Source: Pectobacterium carotovorum (lineage in GTDB: Bacteria > Pseudomonadota > Gammaproteobacteria > Enterobacterales > Enterobacteriaceae). From it: a DNA stretch of 64,000 nt. Within the stretch, counting starts at the first letter, position 1. Each line of letters starts with the position of its first letter. Below the pieces are notes generated by a model. That model ran no database searches, was not told where the DNA came from, and was given only the letters and a program-made list of their open reading frames with translations. The stretch lies in contig NZ_JAXAFK010000001.1 of NCBI RefSeq assembly GCF_033898505.1, positions 1,240,001 through 1,304,000 of the forward strand. Direction: 5' to 3'. This document shows, in pieces, positions 19,993-31,452 of the stretch. Made by a program: the position numbers and the translations under genes.

Positions 19993-21198
19993 TCAACTGG
20001 CCTTTTTCACGCGGGGTAAGTCAAACGCTTTGCGTAACTCACACACGAAGTTCTGATCTTGGCAGATGGTTTTACCCGGACTATCGGAGAGCTTTGCCAC
20101 CGGCTTGCCGTTGCATTCCACCAGTTTGATGACGATATTCAGCGGCTTCACGCCGGGGATATCACACGTCAGGCGCGTGCCGATACCAAACACCAGATTC
20201 ACGCGTTGCCCGAAATGGCGATACAGCGTCAGCGCTTTATCCAGATTCAGATTATCGGAGAAGACCAGCGTTTTGCTCATCGGATCGATATTCAGGCGCT
20301 GATAATGTGCGATGGCTTTCTCTCCCCAATCGACCGGATCGCCGGAATCGTGACGCAGCCCCTGATAGGCTTCGGCGAACGGTAAGTCGAAATCGCGCAG
20401 GAAGGCATCCATAGTGATGCAGTCTGTCAATGCGATGCCTAAATGCGAGGGATATTCATGCAGCCACATTTGCAGCGCGGCACGCTGGCTGTTTGCCAGC
20501 GTCGGACTGATCTGCTGATGCGCCTGAAACCACTCGTGCGCCTGCGTGCCGACAGGTGTGATGCCCAAACGGCGTGCCAGATCATAATTACTGGTGCCGA
20601 TGAGGTAAGGGAAATCAGCTTGCAGTGCCGTCACAATCGTCTGCTGGACATCACGAGAGAAACGCCGACGCGTGCCGAAATCCATCAGCTTGAAGCGACT
20701 GAGATCCACATCCGCGCTGTTCTGGTGGAAGCTCTCCAGTGAGGCAGACAGTCGGGCGACAGCCTGCTCGGCTGTGACGTCGGGCGAGCGGTGCCGATGT
20801 ACGACTTCACTGATCACAGCCAACAGGGGAACTTCCCACAAAATCACTTCACGCCACGGTCCGGTGATGCGGATATCCAGCTTGCCAGCATTATTCTTGA
20901 TCGAAACCTGCTGCGGATTGAAACGAAAGCCTCGCAGCCAGTGTAGATAATCCGGCTTAAAGAATGGCAGAGAAGAAAGATAGGCAAACTCGTCGTCACT
21001 CAATGACAAGAAGCGCATCAGATCGACCTGATGGGCTATTTCGTCGGCGTAAATGCCTAATAACTCATCACCGCGGCAGCGAAATTCAGCCGCAACGTCA
21101 ACATCATAATAGTGATGATACACCGCCTGTTGCATGTGCAGCTTGTAGGCATCGGTATCCAGCAATGCGTGTAGAATCGGGGAAGTGTGCAAAGTCAT
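19993..21198 (-). CDS. pncB: nicotinate phosphoribosyltransferase
   Basis: First enzyme of NAD salvage by the Preiss-Handler route, 401 residues: converts nicotinate and PRPP, with ATP, to nicotinate mononucleotide. Conserved segments are [19 protein letters not shown] at the N-terminus, [12 protein letters not shown] (phosphate and PRPP region, containing the autophosphorylated-His neighbourhood further on at [13 protein letters not shown]), FRHDSGDP-like [12 protein letters not shown] and [11 protein letters not shown]. Length and sequence fit E. coli PncB. Divergent from pepN with a 223-base gap. I looked for the TGTTTA-N6-TAAACA NadR box in that gap and did not find it. Confidence 0.96.
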   Translation of the reverse strand: MTLHTSPILHALLDTDAYKLHMQQAVYHHYYDVDVAAEFRCRGDELLGIYADEIAHQVDLMRFLSLSDDEFAYLSSLPFFKPDYLHWLRGFRFNPQQVSIKNNAGKLDIRITGPWREVILWEVPLLAVISEVVHRHRSPDVTAEQAVARLSASLESFHQNSADVDLSRFKLMDFGTRRRFSRDVQQTIVTALQADFPYLIGTSNYDLARRLGITPVGTQAHEWFQAHQQISPTLANSQRAALQMWLHEYPSHLGIALTDCITMDAFLRDFDLPFAEAYQGLRHDSGDPVDWGEKAIAHYQRLNIDPMSKTLVFSDNLNLDKALTLYRHFGQRVNLVFGIGTRLTCDIPGVKPLNIVIKLVECNGKPVAKLSDSPGKTICQDQNFVCELRKAFDLPRVKKAS

Positions 21199-21421
21199 AA
21201 TGCGTTACAGCATCCTCGTAAGATGCATATCCACCATCGGGACAATCAGCAATGTCCGGTCAGTATACCTTGATTATCCGTTTATTACATTACGACAACA
21301 TAGCGAGACGTGCGGGAGCGAACCACGATACGATGATTATCCTCATTATTTTGTCGTGGTAACATTAAGATAACAGGCTTAGACTTGATCTTTGATGCTT
21401 ATGACGAGGTGGAAACTTTAT

Positions 21422-24037
21422 ATGAATCAACAGCCGCAAATAAAATATCGCCATGACTACCGTGCGCCGGATTATACCATTACCGACATTGCACTGGATT
21501 TCGATCTCCATGCCGAGAAAACGCGCGTAAAAGCCGTGAGTCAGGTGGTGTTGCAGGGGGATGCTGGCGCGCCGTTGAAGCTGGATGGCGAAGGGCTGGT
21601 TCTGATCGGGCTGAGCGTTGATGGGCAGCCGTGGACGCATTATCAGCAGCAGGACGATGGCCTGATTCTGACACAATTACCTGCACGTTTCACGCTCAGC
21701 ATCGAAACGGAAATCAATCCCGCCGCCAATAGCGCGCTAGAAGGGCTATATCAATCAGGTGAAGCACTGTGTACACAGTGCGAGGCCGAAGGTTTCCGTC
21801 ACATTACTTATTATCTCGATCGGCCGGATGTACTCGCAAAGTTCACCACGCGCATCACGGCGGATAAAGCACGCTATCCTTATTTACTCTCTAACGGCAA
21901 CCGTATGGCTCAAGGGGAGCTGGAAGGTGGGCGTCACTGGATTGAATGGCAGGATCCCTTCCCGAAACCGGCTTACCTGTTCGCGCTGGTTGCCGGAGAT
22001 TTCGATGTCCTTCAGGATCGCTTCACGACACGTTCTGGCCGCGATGTGGCGCTGGAGCTGTATGTTGACCGTGGCAATCTCGATCGCGCCGGCTGGGCGA
22101 TGACCTCGCTGAAGAATGCGATGAAGTGGGACGAAGAGCGTTTCGGTCTGGAATACGATCTCGACATTTATATGATCGTCGCCGTTGATTTCTTCAACAT
22201 GGGGGCGATGGAGAACAAAGGGCTGAACGTATTCAACTCTAAATACGTGCTGGCCAAGGCAGAAACCGCGACGGATAAAGATTATCTGAACATTGAAGCG
22301 GTGATCGGCCATGAATATTTCCATAACTGGACGGGCAACCGCGTTACCTGCCGCGACTGGTTCCAGCTTAGCCTGAAAGAAGGGCTGACGGTGTTCCGCG
22401 ATCAGGAGTTCAGCTCCGATCTGGGTTCGCGCCCGGTGAACCGTATTGATAACGTGCGTGTGATGCGCGGTGCGCAGTTTGCTGAAGATGCCAGCCCGAT
22501 GTCGCATCCGATTCGTCCCGATCAGGTGATCGAGATGAATAACTTCTACACGCTGACGGTCTATGAAAAGGGATCGGAAGTGATCCGCATGATGCACACC
22601 TTATTAGGTGAAGACGGCTTCCAGGCAGGTATTCGTCTGTATTTTGAGCGTCATGACGGCAGCGCAGCAACCTGTGATGACTTTGTGCAGGCAATGGAAG
22701 ACGCCTCCGGTGTCGATCTCACGCAGTTCCGCCGTTGGTACAGCCAGTCAGGTACGCCGGTGCTGACCGTGCGTGATGATTACGATCCGCAGACGCAACA
22801 ATATCTGCTGAGCGTGAGCCAAATGACGCCCGTTGGTGCCGATAAACAAGCCAAACTGCCGCTGCACATTCCGCTGGATATCGAACTGTACGATCCGCAA
22901 GGGCAGGTGATTCCGTTACAGAAAGACGGCCAACTGCTGGCGTCGGTGCTTAATGTCACCGAATCCGAACAGACGTTCATTTTCGATCAGGTTCCTTGCC
23001 GTCCGATTCCTTCTTTATTACGTGAGTTTTCTGCGCCGGTAAAACTGAACTATGCCTGGAGCGATGAACAGCTGACGTTCCTGATGCGTCACGCCAGCAA
23101 TGCGTTTTCACGTTGGGATGCAGCACAGAGCCTGTTGGCCAACTACATCCGTCTGAATGTTTCCCGCTACCAGCAGAAGCAGCCGCTTTCCGTGCCGATG
23201 CATGTCGTCGATGCCTTCCGTGGTGTGTTGCTGGATGACAAACTGGATCCGATGCTGGCTTCGCAGATTCTGACGTTGCCGAGCGAAAATGAGATTGCCG
23301 AGCTGTTTGACATCATCGATCCGACGGCGATCGCTGCCGTACGCGAAAGCATGACGCATACGATGGCGAAAGAGATGGCGGATGAGTGGCTAGCGGTATA
23401 CCACGCGAATCAGGCGCCACAGTATCGCATCGAGCACGCGGATATGGGTAAACGCGCGCTGCGCAACGTCTGCCTGCATTATCTGGCATTCAGCGATGAC
23501 GCGCTGGCAGGTAAACTGGTACAGGCGCAGTTTCGTCAGGCGGATAACATGACTGATTCGCTGGCGGCGCTGTCGGCGGCGGTTGAGGCACAGTTGCCGG
23601 TGAGTGATGAATTGCTGACGCAGTTTGATAACCGCTGGCATCAGGATGGTTTGGTCATGGATAAATGGTTTGTGCTGCAAGCCACCAGCCCGGCAGCCGA
23701 TGTGCTGACCCGCGTGCGTGAACTGCTGCAACACCGTTCATTCAGCCTGAACAACCCTAACCGCCTGCGTTCGCTGGTGGGGGCGTTTGCGGCCGCTAAT
23801 CCGTCGGCTTTCCATGCCGAAGACGGTAGCGGCTATCGCTTCCTGACGGAGATTCTAAGTGACTTGAACACGCGTAATCCGCAGGTTGCGGCTCGTGTGA
23901 TCGAACCGTTGATCCGTCTGAAACGCTATGATGCTAAACGTCAGACGCAAATGCGTCAGGCGCTGGAGCAACTGAAGACGTTGGAAAACCTGTCTGGCGA
24001 TCTGTTTGAGAAGATCAGCAAGGCACTGCAAGACTAA
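21422..24037 (+). CDS. pepN: aminopeptidase N
   Basis: M1 family zinc aminopeptidase of 871 residues, the main broad-specificity aminopeptidase of the cytosol. The start at 21422 (MNQQPQIKYRHDYRAPDY) corresponds to E. coli; the ATG at 21392 would add ten unrelated residues. The substrate motif GAMEN is at 261-265, and the zinc site is HEYFH at 297-301 with Glu320, the same numbering as E. coli. The C-terminal helical domain is complete to the end. It is transcribed away from pncB. A GC-rich hairpin follows. Confidence 0.97.
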   Translation: MNQQPQIKYRHDYRAPDYTITDIALDFDLHAEKTRVKAVSQVVLQGDAGAPLKLDGEGLVLIGLSVDGQPWTHYQQQDDGLILTQLPARFTLSIETEINPAANSALEGLYQSGEALCTQCEAEGFRHITYYLDRPDVLAKFTTRITADKARYPYLLSNGNRMAQGELEGGRHWIEWQDPFPKPAYLFALVAGDFDVLQDRFTTRSGRDVALELYVDRGNLDRAGWAMTSLKNAMKWDEERFGLEYDLDIYMIVAVDFFNMGAMENKGLNVFNSKYVLAKAETATDKDYLNIEAVIGHEYFHNWTGNRVTCRDWFQLSLKEGLTVFRDQEFSSDLGSRPVNRIDNVRVMRGAQFAEDASPMSHPIRPDQVIEMNNFYTLTVYEKGSEVIRMMHTLLGEDGFQAGIRLYFERHDGSAATCDDFVQAMEDASGVDLTQFRRWYSQSGTPVLTVRDDYDPQTQQYLLSVSQMTPVGADKQAKLPLHIPLDIELYDPQGQVIPLQKDGQLLASVLNVTESEQTFIFDQVPCRPIPSLLREFSAPVKLNYAWSDEQLTFLMRHASNAFSRWDAAQSLLANYIRLNVSRYQQKQPLSVPMHVVDAFRGVLLDDKLDPMLASQILTLPSENEIAELFDIIDPTAIAAVRESMTHTMAKEMADEWLAVYHANQAPQYRIEHADMGKRALRNVCLHYLAFSDDALAGKLVQAQFRQADNMTDSLAALSAAVEAQLPVSDELLTQFDNRWHQDGLVMDKWFVLQATSPAADVLTRVRELLQHRSFSLNNPNRLRSLVGAFAAANPSAFHAEDGSGYRFLTEILSDLNTRNPQVAARVIEPLIRLKRYDAKRQTQMRQALEQLKTLENLSGDLFEKISKALQD

Positions 24038-24059
24038 TCCTGCCGCAGGATTAGCACAG

Positions 24060-24086
24060 CCACACGCGGTATCCTGCCGCGTGTGG
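24060..24086 (+). terminator. hairpin downstream of pepN, likely terminator
   Basis: Perfect 10-base arms CCACACGCGG and CCGCGTGTGG around TATCCTG, followed by CATTCTCTCTT, a poor T run. A smaller palindrome AATCCTGCCGCAGGATT lies just before it at 24036-24052. Confidence 0.65.
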
Positions 24087-24113
24087 CATTCTCTCTTATG
24101 CCGTTTATCACTT

Positions 24114-24129
24114 CCGCAAACGTTTTACT
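24114..24129. promoter_or_regulatory. PurR operator upstream of pyrD
   Basis: CCGCAAACGTTTTACT matches the PurR consensus ACGCAAACGTTTTCGT in the 12-base core CGCAAACGTTTT. E. coli pyrD is a known member of the PurR regulon with a site in the same position, so repression by PurR with hypoxanthine or guanine is a firm inference. Confidence 0.82.
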
Positions 24130-24239
24130 TTCCGCAAAGATGGCACTACCATCTCCGACCGTGAGTTAAACCGTAATCCACTATTGCTTACTTTCAGCGT
24201 AAGCAAGATACCTTTGCGATAGGGATCTCAGGAGACAAT

Positions 24240-25250
24240 ATGTTCTATCCCGTTATCAAAAAAGCCCTGTTTCAGCTCGATCCAGAGCGTGCACATGAGC
24301 TGACCTTCCAACAATTACGCCGTATTACCAACACGCCTTTTGAATTTCTCGTCCGTCAGTCCGTTCCGACTAAACCGATTACCTGCATGGGATTATCTTT
24401 TAAAAACCCACTCGGTCTGGCGGCGGGATTAGATAAAGACGGCGAATGTATTGATGCGTTAGGTGCGATGGGATTTGGTTTTATTGAAGTAGGGACGGTA
24501 ACGCCGCGCCCACAATCCGGTAATGATAAGCCGAGATTATTCCGCGTAGTGGAAGCGGAAGGATTGATCAACCGGATGGGTTTCAATAATAAAGGCGTGG
24601 ATTATCTGGTTGAGAATGTAAAGAAAACACGCTTTGGCGGTGTATTAGGGATCAACATCGGCAAGAATAAAGATACGCCAGTTGAGCAAGGTAAAGACGA
24701 TTATTTGATCTGCATGGATAAGGTTTATCCCCATGCAGGCTATATCGCGATCAATATTTCATCACCCAATACGCCGGGGTTACGTAGCCTGCAATATGGT
24801 GAAGCGCTGGACGATCTTTTGCTGGCAATAAAGAACAAGCAGGCAGAATTAAAAGAGAAACATCAGAAATATGTCCCCGTGGCGGTGAAGATCGCGCCGG
24901 ATCTTTCCGAAGAAGAATTGATCCAAATTGCCGATAGTTTGGTTCGTCATAACATCGACGGTGTGATTGCCACGAATACAACGCTCGACAGAAAACTAAT
25001 TCAGGGATTAAACCACTGTGGGCAGACGGGGGGATTAAGTGGACGTCCGTTGCAGACCAGCAGCACGGAAATTATCCGCCGTTTGTCACAGGAATTAGCA
25101 GGACGTTTACCGATTATTGGCGTTGGCGGAATTGATTCTTTAGTCGCCGCACGCGAAAAAATGGCGGCCGGTGCGTCGCTGGTGCAGATATATTCGGGCT
25201 TTATTTTCCATGGCCCTCGTCTGATTAAAGATATCGTTACACATATTTAA
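24240..25250 (+). CDS. pyrD: dihydroorotate dehydrogenase (quinone), class 2
   Basis: Membrane-associated FMN enzyme of 336 residues that oxidises dihydroorotate to orotate with quinone as acceptor, the fourth step of pyrimidine synthesis. The N-terminal amphipathic helices ([20 protein letters not shown]) attach it to the inner membrane. The FMN barrel has [18 protein letters not shown] and [10 protein letters not shown] with catalytic Ser175. The C-terminus is [20 protein letters not shown] at 24229-24233 precedes the start. A PurR operator lies 110 bases upstream. Confidence 0.97.
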   Translation: MFYPVIKKALFQLDPERAHELTFQQLRRITNTPFEFLVRQSVPTKPITCMGLSFKNPLGLAAGLDKDGECIDALGAMGFGFIEVGTVTPRPQSGNDKPRLFRVVEAEGLINRMGFNNKGVDYLVENVKKTRFGGVLGINIGKNKDTPVEQGKDDYLICMDKVYPHAGYIAINISSPNTPGLRSLQYGEALDDLLLAIKNKQAELKEKHQKYVPVAVKIAPDLSEEELIQIADSLVRHNIDGVIATNTTLDRKLIQGLNHCGQTGGLSGRPLQTSSTEIIRRLSQELAGRLPIIGVGGIDSLVAAREKMAAGASLVQIYSGFIFHGPRLIKDIVTHI

Positions 25251-25451
25251 TCCGAAAGTCCTTTCATTTTTAGCTGGGGGTTTATTTATCCCCCCAGCTA
25301 GTCTATATTTTATCCGTTTGCGTAAATAATCTATCAACCGATGTCTGATCTTCTTACCGCGACGTTTATGTCGACGAACGATTAATGAAGTGTAAGAAAA
25401 CACAATCAGCCATTTCTGATATTTCTACTGTGAAGACGAAGGGTAAATAAT

Positions 25452-26039
25452 ATGAAGTTAAAACCTGACGATAACTGGCGCTGGTATTTTGATACTGAAC
25501 ACGATCGCCTGATGTTGGATCTGGCTAACGGCATGTTATTCCGTTCTCGTTTCCCCTCTAAAATGCTAACTCCGGATGCTTTCAATGAATGCGCATTCTG
25601 CGTTGACGACGCCGCGTTATTTTTTACCTATAATGATAAATGCCAGAAAGCGGCGCTGCACCGCGACCTTCAGGGCGAATTAGTCTTGAACGCGCTGGTG
25701 GCGACCCGATTCCTCAAACCGTTAATGCCGAAAAGCTGGCATTTCATCCAACAGCCGGATGCCGTGACCCATTCGCCGCAGGCGGGGGACATTGTGCAGG
25801 TACAGCTCACTGAAACTCATGAAACAGCCTGTTTTCTGGTAGCGGAAGCAGGGGATAAAGCCTGTCTCTGTCTGCTGGCGCAGGAACAGCTGTCATTAAG
25901 CGGGAAAACTATGGGGCTGGGCGATGCCATAAAAATCATGCACGACAGGTTAATGCCTGCCGCTATTCAACATAGCGCTGAGTGGGAAACCACATTAGGT
26001 GAAGGCACGTCAGCATTTGAATACGCCAAGGTCGTCTAA
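25452..26039 (+). CDS. zapC: cell division protein ZapC
   Basis: FtsZ-binding cytosolic protein of 195 residues (E. coli 180) that promotes lateral association of FtsZ filaments in the early Z ring. Recognised by [24 protein letters not shown] and the segment [10 protein letters not shown], and by its place between pyrD and ycbX as in E. coli. No catalytic motif. The C-terminus is about 15 residues longer than in E. coli. Monocistronic as far as can be seen, 201 bases after pyrD. Confidence 0.92.
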   Translation: MKLKPDDNWRWYFDTEHDRLMLDLANGMLFRSRFPSKMLTPDAFNECAFCVDDAALFFTYNDKCQKAALHRDLQGELVLNALVATRFLKPLMPKSWHFIQQPDAVTHSPQAGDIVQVQLTETHETACFLVAEAGDKACLCLLAQEQLSLSGKTMGLGDAIKIMHDRLMPAAIQHSAEWETTLGEGTSAFEYAKVV

Positions 26040-26049
26040 ACCCCGGCAT

Positions 26050-26093
26050 ATACCCGTCATACTTCAAGCTGCATGTGTGCTAGCTTTTCTTAG
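26050..26093 (+). repeat. ERIC-like repeat fragment
   Basis: TACCCGTCATACTTCAAGCT followed by GCATGTGTGC, the left end of the repeat seen complete at 19771-19972. It breaks off at the 3' end of ycbX, between the convergent zapC and ycbX. Confidence 0.65.
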
Positions 26094-27215
26094 CTACTGC
26101 AAATGAAGGTCACTCTGCGGAATACAGCTGCAGGTAAGAATTTCTCCGTTTCCTTTGATAGCACTTTGTTTCAGTGCAGAAACTTCTCCGCTGACTAGCG
26201 TCAATTTACAGCACCCGCACAATCCAGCCCGACAAGAATAGGGGACTCGAACGCCCTGTTGCTCTAGCTGCTCCAGTAAAATCTGCTGATTGTTCCCTTG
26301 TAACGCTTTTCCCTGATAGTGAAGGGTGACAGCCTGTTCGCTTTTCTCGGGAACGACAAGGCTCTCGACCACCTGACCAGAACCGTAAGGGCGCGGCGGC
26401 TTGGTTGCCAGGACTTCCAGCGTATCGCCTACGCGAATAATGCCCGTATTTCTGGCGACCAGATTTTGCCCAAAATCAACGTCGCCGTTTTCGGCAGTGC
26501 GGAACGATTGCAACGTTGCCAGCGGTTCTCCTGATGGGTGCTTACGACCGCGTTCAATGCTGACGGTGGTGAAAATGCAGCGGCTACAGGGTTTGACGAC
26601 GTCAAAAATAACCTCGCCAATCCGAATGGTCTTCCAACTGTCTTCGGCAAAAGCGTCCGCACCCGTCACCACCAGATTGGGACGAAACTGTTCGACTTTA
26701 ATGCCGGCGGAGCAGCGCTGACGCAGTGCCTGAAATGACGCGTCATTGATTAACAAAAACGGATAGCCGTCGGCAAATGCCAGGGGAACTTCTGGATAAT
26801 GCTTAACCCGCCGGGATGGTTCATTGCCCACCCAGCGAAGCTGGACGGCGCGCTGAAAATAGTGGCTCAGCCAGGCATTGATGGCGTCGGGGGCGACAAG
26901 TGCCGTAAAGTGTGTGCCCCAGACTTCTGTCGGCTGCGGGGCTGCGGTGAAATCGGCAAAACGAATGGTGGCGGTTTGGCCATCCGGTGCGGCAATAAAC
27001 AGCCCATCCGGCAGCAGCGCCGGCGTAAACAACACCATTTGTGGATACTGACGAGCGGTAATAAATGTTCCATCAAGTTCGGTAATCATGAAGGCACGAT
27101 CGTTCGCCAAACCGCTGACAGACGCCATCGCGTGGGACAGCTGTAGCCCCCGCATCGATTTTACCGGATGAATATAAAGCCGCGTTACGCCAATCACTGA
27201 CCTGTTCCTTGCCAA
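26094..27215 (-). CDS. ycbX: YcbX, MOSC-domain 2Fe-2S protein
   Basis: Molybdenum-cofactor-dependent reductase of 373 residues; in E. coli it detoxifies N-hydroxylated base analogues such as 6-hydroxylaminopurine together with CysJ. The N-terminal beta-barrel and MOSC domain (about 5-270) contain [34 protein letters not shown] and a conserved Cys in [12 protein letters not shown]. The C-terminal ferredoxin domain (about 285-373) has the cluster motif [10 protein letters not shown] plus a later Cys in ILTCSC. The stop lies at the edge of an ERIC-like fragment. Confidence 0.94.
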   Translation of the reverse strand: MARNRSVIGVTRLYIHPVKSMRGLQLSHAMASVSGLANDRAFMITELDGTFITARQYPQMVLFTPALLPDGLFIAAPDGQTATIRFADFTAAPQPTEVWGTHFTALVAPDAINAWLSHYFQRAVQLRWVGNEPSRRVKHYPEVPLAFADGYPFLLINDASFQALRQRCSAGIKVEQFRPNLVVTGADAFAEDSWKTIRIGEVIFDVVKPCSRCIFTTVSIERGRKHPSGEPLATLQSFRTAENGDVDFGQNLVARNTGIIRVGDTLEVLATKPPRPYGSGQVVESLVVPEKSEQAVTLHYQGKALQGNNQQILLEQLEQQGVRVPYSCRAGLCGCCKLTLVSGEVSALKQSAIKGNGEILTCSCIPQSDLHLQ

Positions 27216-27232
27216 AGTAAAACGGCAACTTT

Positions 27233-27260
27233 ATGACAAGCGTCTCGGATTAGCTATAAT
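27233..27260 (+). promoter_or_regulatory. probable sigma-70 promoter of rlmL
   Basis: ATGACA at 27233-27238, 16-base spacer, perfect TATAAT at 27255-27260, 48 bases before the rlmL start. Confidence 0.65.
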
Positions 27261-27307
27261 GCGCCTCAATTTCTTTTATGAATCTATTTTTTGGTGATAG
27301 TGACGAC

Positions 27308-29425
27308 ATGAATGCTTTGTTTGCCAGTACGGCGCGGGGATTGGAAGAGTTATTAAAAAGCGAACTCGAATCATTGGGTGCGCAGTCCTGTGCGGTGGTG
27401 CAGGGCGGTGTCCATTTTGAGGGTGACAATCGCCTGCTGTACCAGAGCCTGCTGTGGAGCCGTCTGGCATCGCGCATTCTGCTGCCGCTGAATGAATTCA
27501 AGGTACACAGCGATCTGGATTTATATCTGGGCGTGCAGGCGATTGACTGGTCAACGATCTTCAGCATCGATAAAACCTTTGCCGTGCATTTTACCGGTAC
27601 TAATGAAGATATCCGCAACAGCCAGTACGGCGCGTTAAAAGTCAAAGATGCGATTGTGGATAGCTTTACGCGTAAAACCGGGCAGCGACCGGATGTGGCA
27701 AAACAGCAGCCGGATATTCGCATTAATGTCTTTTTGCAGCGCGATACGGCCAGCGTGTCGCTGGATTTAAGCGGTGAGGGCTTGCACCAGCGCGGTTACC
27801 GCGATCTGGCGGGGCTGGCACCGCTGAAAGAAAATCTGGCTGCGGCGATTGTGTTACGTTCCGGCTGGCAAAACGGCACGCCGCTGGTCGACCCGATGTG
27901 TGGTTCCGGGACGTTGCTGATCGAAGCAGCGATGATGGCTGCCGATCGTGCACCCGGTTTACACCGTACGCACTGGGGATTTAACGCCTGGTTAAAACAC
28001 GACGCCGAACTCTGGCGCGAGGTGACTGCGGAAGCACAAGTGCGCGCCCGTCAAGGCTTGCAGGCAACGAGCTCACGCTTCTTCGGATCGGATAATGACC
28101 GCCGGGTGATTGATATCGCTAAGGCCAATGCACGTCGTGCAGGCGTGGCTGAACTGATTTCTTTCGGTGTAAAAGATGCGGCACAGCTCCAGAACCCGTT
28201 GCCGGAAGGCCCTAAAGGTACGGTCATCAGTAATCCGCCTTACGGTGAGCGTCTGGAAAGTGAACCCGCACTGATTGCCCTGCATAATATGCTGGGTCGT
28301 AAGATGAAAAGCGATTTTGGCGGCTGGCAACTCTCGCTGTTCAGCGCATCGCCGGAGCTGCTGAGCTGTCTGCAACTGCGTGCTGAACGCCAATTCAAGG
28401 CGAAAAACGGCCCGTTGGACTGCGTACAGAAAAATTATCAACTGGCAGAAACGCAGAGTGAATCCGCAGGGCAAATCGCGGAAGACTTTGCCAACCGCCT
28501 GCGTAAGAACCTGCGTAAGCTGGAGAAATGGGCGGGTCAGCAGGGGATTGAATGCTATCGCATCTATGATGCCGATCTGCCTGAATATAATGTGGCGGTC
28601 GACCGCTACGGCAGTTGGGTTGTCGTACAAGAGTATGCGCCACCGAAAACCGTTGATGCGCAAAAAGCCCGTCAGCGCCTGTTTGATGTCATTAACGCGA
28701 CGCTGAGCGTGCTGGAATTGCCGTCGAACCGTCTGGTTCTGAAAACGCGTGAACGTCAGAAAGGCAAAAACCAGTATGAGAAGCTGGCGCAGAAAGGTGA
28801 CTTCCTGCTGATGGAAGAGTTTGGCGCCAAGCTGTGGGTCAACCTGACCGATTACCTCGATACCGGTTTGTTCCTCGATCACCGTATCGCCCGTAAAATG
28901 CTGGGTGAGATGAGCCGTGGCAAAGATTTTCTCAATCTGTTTGCCTACACCGGCACGGCGAGCGTACACGCCGGATTGGGCGGCGCACGTTCAACGACCA
29001 CCGTCGATATGTCACGTACCTATCTGGAATGGGCGGAGAAAAACCTGCGGGTGAATGGCCTGACCGGACGTCAGCATCGCCTGATTCAGGCGGATTGCCT
29101 GTCATGGTTACATAACGCCAATGAACAGTTCGATGTGATCTTCATTGATCCGCCGACCTTCTCTAACTCAAAACGGATGGAAGAGTCGTTTGATGTTCAG
29201 CGCGATCATCTGGCGTTGATGAAAGATCTCAAACGTCTGCTGCGTCGTGGCGGCACCATCATGTTCTCAAACAATAAACGCGGCTTCCAGATGGATAGCG
29301 CTGGCCTGGCCGCGCTGGGGCTGAATGCCAAAGAAATTACCGCGCAGACCCAATCGCAGGATTTTGCCCGTAATCGTCAGATTCATAACTGCTGGCTGCT
29401 GACGCATGCCGGTGAGGAAAAGTAA
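27308..29425 (+). CDS. rlmL: 23S rRNA m2G2445 / m7G2069 methyltransferase RlmKL
   Basis: Two-domain rRNA methyltransferase of 705 residues. The N-terminal half (RlmL: THUMP domain about 45-155, then a Rossmann methyltransferase with [14 protein letters not shown] and the catalytic NPPYGERL) makes m2G2445. The C-terminal half (Rlm[17 protein letters not shown], then [11 protein letters not shown]) makes m7G2069. The start at 27308 ([17 protein letters not shown]) is the E. coli N-terminus; ATG 27278 would add ten residues. It is followed after 3 bases by uup, so the two are cotranscribed. Confidence 0.97.
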   Translation: MNALFASTARGLEELLKSELESLGAQSCAVVQGGVHFEGDNRLLYQSLLWSRLASRILLPLNEFKVHSDLDLYLGVQAIDWSTIFSIDKTFAVHFTGTNEDIRNSQYGALKVKDAIVDSFTRKTGQRPDVAKQQPDIRINVFLQRDTASVSLDLSGEGLHQRGYRDLAGLAPLKENLAAAIVLRSGWQNGTPLVDPMCGSGTLLIEAAMMAADRAPGLHRTHWGFNAWLKHDAELWREVTAEAQVRARQGLQATSSRFFGSDNDRRVIDIAKANARRAGVAELISFGVKDAAQLQNPLPEGPKGTVISNPPYGERLESEPALIALHNMLGRKMKSDFGGWQLSLFSASPELLSCLQLRAERQFKAKNGPLDCVQKNYQLAETQSESAGQIAEDFANRLRKNLRKLEKWAGQQGIECYRIYDADLPEYNVAVDRYGSWVVVQEYAPPKTVDAQKARQRLFDVINATLSVLELPSNRLVLKTRERQKGKNQYEKLAQKGDFLLMEEFGAKLWVNLTDYLDTGLFLDHRIARKMLGEMSRGKDFLNLFAYTGTASVHAGLGGARSTTTVDMSRTYLEWAEKNLRVNGLTGRQHRLIQADCLSWLHNANEQFDVIFIDPPTFSNSKRMEESFDVQRDHLALMKDLKRLLRRGGTIMFSNNKRGFQMDSAGLAALGLNAKEITAQTQSQDFARNRQIHNCWLLTHAGEEK

Positions 29426-29428
29426 CCG

Positions 29429-31357
29429 ATGTCTTTAATCAGTGTTTCAGGTGCGTGGCTGTCGTTCAGCGATGCACCGCTGTTGGATAACACCGAACTT
29501 CATATCGAAGAGAATGAGCGCGTTTGTCTGGTTGGACGCAACGGTGCGGGCAAATCAACCCTGCTGAAAATTCTGGCCAAAGAGATTCCGCTGGATGATG
29601 GCCGCATTACCTATGAACAGGATCTGATTGTCGCGCGTTTACAACAGGATCCTCCACGTGATGTCGCTGGCAGCGTCTTTGATTTTGTCGCCGAAGGCGT
29701 CGCCGCACAGGCGGATTACCTGAAAAATTATCACGCCATGCTGCGTTTGGTAGAAAGCGACCCGAGCGAAAAGAACCTGAATCAACTGGCTAAGTTGCAG
29801 GACGTTCTGGAGCATCAGGGCCTGTGGCAACTGGAAAGTCGCATTCACGAAGTGCTGGAACAGCTTGGTCTGTCCGCTGATGCGCCGCTGGCGTCACTCT
29901 CCGGCGGCTGGCTGCGTAAAGCCGCGCTCGGCAGAGCGCTGGTGAGTTCGCCGCGTGTGTTGCTGTTAGATGAACCGACTAACCATCTGGATATCGAGAC
30001 GATTGACTGGCTGGAAACCTTCCTGAAAACGTTCCAGGGCAGCATTATCTTCATCTCCCATGACCGTTCGTTTATTCGCAATATGGCGACCCGCATTGTC
30101 GATCTCGATCGCGGCAAGCTGGTTTCCTGGCCGGGTAACTACGATAAATATCTGGAAGGAAAAGAAGAAGCGCTTCGGGTGGAGGATCTGCAAAATGCGG
30201 AATTCGATCGCAAATTGGCGCAGGAAGAAGTGTGGATCCGTCAGGGCATCAAAGCCCGTCGTACCCGTAACGAAGGCCGTGTGCGTGCGCTGAAGGCTAT
30301 GCGTCAGGAACGCGCACAGCGCCGCGAAGTGATGGGTTCGGCGAAAATGCAGGTTGAAGAGGCCGCCCGCTCCGGCAAGATTGTGTTTGAACTGGAAGAC
30401 GTGAACTATCATGTCGATCAGGGCGCTCAGGGTGGAAAGAAAGTCCTGACGCGTAATTTCTCTGCTCAGGTACAGCGCGGCGATAAGATTGCATTGGTAG
30501 GGCCGAATGGCTGTGGTAAAACCACGCTGCTAAAATTGATGCTGGGCGATCTGGAACCGATCAGCGGACGCGTGCACTGTGGTACGAAGCTGGAAGTGGC
30601 CTATTTCGATCAGCACCGCGCCGAACTCGATCCAGAACGTACGGTGATGGACAACCTGGCAGAAGGCAAGCAAGAGGTGATGGTCAACGGCCGCTCACGT
30701 CATGTACTGGGCTATTTGCAGGACTTCCTGTTCCATCCGAAACGCGCCATGACGCCGGTAAAAGCGCTGTCGGGCGGGGAACGTAACCGCCTGCTGCTGG
30801 CGCGTTTGTTCCTCAAGCCCAGCAACCTGTTGATTCTTGATGAACCGACCAACGATCTGGATGTGGAAACGCTGGAACTGCTGGAAGAGTTGATCGAAAG
30901 CTATCAGGGAACTGTTCTGCTGGTCAGCCACGATCGTCAGTTTGTCGATAATTCGGTGACCGAATGCTGGATTTTTGAAGGTGAAGGCAAGATCTCTCGC
31001 TTCGTCGGTGGGTATTACGATGCACAGCAGCAGCGTGCCACGGCAACGCCACTGAGAACGACGACTGCGCCAGCGGCAGCTACAACCACGACGGCAGCGA
31101 GTACCGCACCGTCCGCTAAACGAAGCACGGGAAAATTAAGTTATAACCAGCAGCGCGAATTAGAGCAGTTGCCACAGCGCCTTGAGCAACTGGAGCAAGA
31201 CATTGCGTCGTTGCAGACGCAGATGAATGACGCCGGTTTCTTTAGCCGCCCACGTGAAGAGACACAGCAGGTCTTAAACGCTCTGGCGGAAGCGGAAAGT
31301 GCGCTGGAAACCTGCTTCGAACGTTGGGAAGAGTTGGAAGCACAGAAAAACGGCTAA
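29429..31357 (+). CDS. uup: ABC-F ATPase Uup
   Basis: Soluble ABC-F protein of 642 residues (E. coli 635) with two ATPase domains and no membrane part; it acts on ribosomes and branched DNA, and loss of E. coli uup raises transposon precise excision. Walker A sites are GRNGAGKST (domain 1) and GPNGCGKTT (domain 2), signatures LSGGWLRKAALGRAL and LSGGERNRLLLARLF, and Walker B LLLDEPTNHLD and LILDEPTNDLD. After domain 2 comes a Thr/Ala-rich linker (about 535-565) and a C-terminal coiled coil (QQRELEQLPQRLEQLEQDI) that binds DNA in E. coli Uup. Confidence 0.96.
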   Translation: MSLISVSGAWLSFSDAPLLDNTELHIEENERVCLVGRNGAGKSTLLKILAKEIPLDDGRITYEQDLIVARLQQDPPRDVAGSVFDFVAEGVAAQADYLKNYHAMLRLVESDPSEKNLNQLAKLQDVLEHQGLWQLESRIHEVLEQLGLSADAPLASLSGGWLRKAALGRALVSSPRVLLLDEPTNHLDIETIDWLETFLKTFQGSIIFISHDRSFIRNMATRIVDLDRGKLVSWPGNYDKYLEGKEEALRVEDLQNAEFDRKLAQEEVWIRQGIKARRTRNEGRVRALKAMRQERAQRREVMGSAKMQVEEAARSGKIVFELEDVNYHVDQGAQGGKKVLTRNFSAQVQRGDKIALVGPNGCGKTTLLKLMLGDLEPISGRVHCGTKLEVAYFDQHRAELDPERTVMDNLAEGKQEVMVNGRSRHVLGYLQDFLFHPKRAMTPVKALSGGERNRLLLARLFLKPSNLLILDEPTNDLDVETLELLEELIESYQGTVLLVSHDRQFVDNSVTECWIFEGEGKISRFVGGYYDAQQQRATATPLRTTTAPAAATTTTAASTAPSAKRSTGKLSYNQQRELEQLPQRLEQLEQDIASLQTQMNDAGFFSRPREETQQVLNALAEAESALETCFERWEELEAQKNG

Positions 31358-31452
31358 TCCACGTGATTGTATGACCCTATCAAGACGGGCGTAACGTACC
31401 GTATTGATGGGGTTTTCAGTCATAAGCTGACGAGTTTTGAAGGAGAGGACGT

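Noticed and set aside
21199..21421. NadR operator between pncB and pepN
   Set aside because: The TGTTTA-N6-TAAACA pattern is not present; CGTTTATTAC at about 21278 lacks the second arm.
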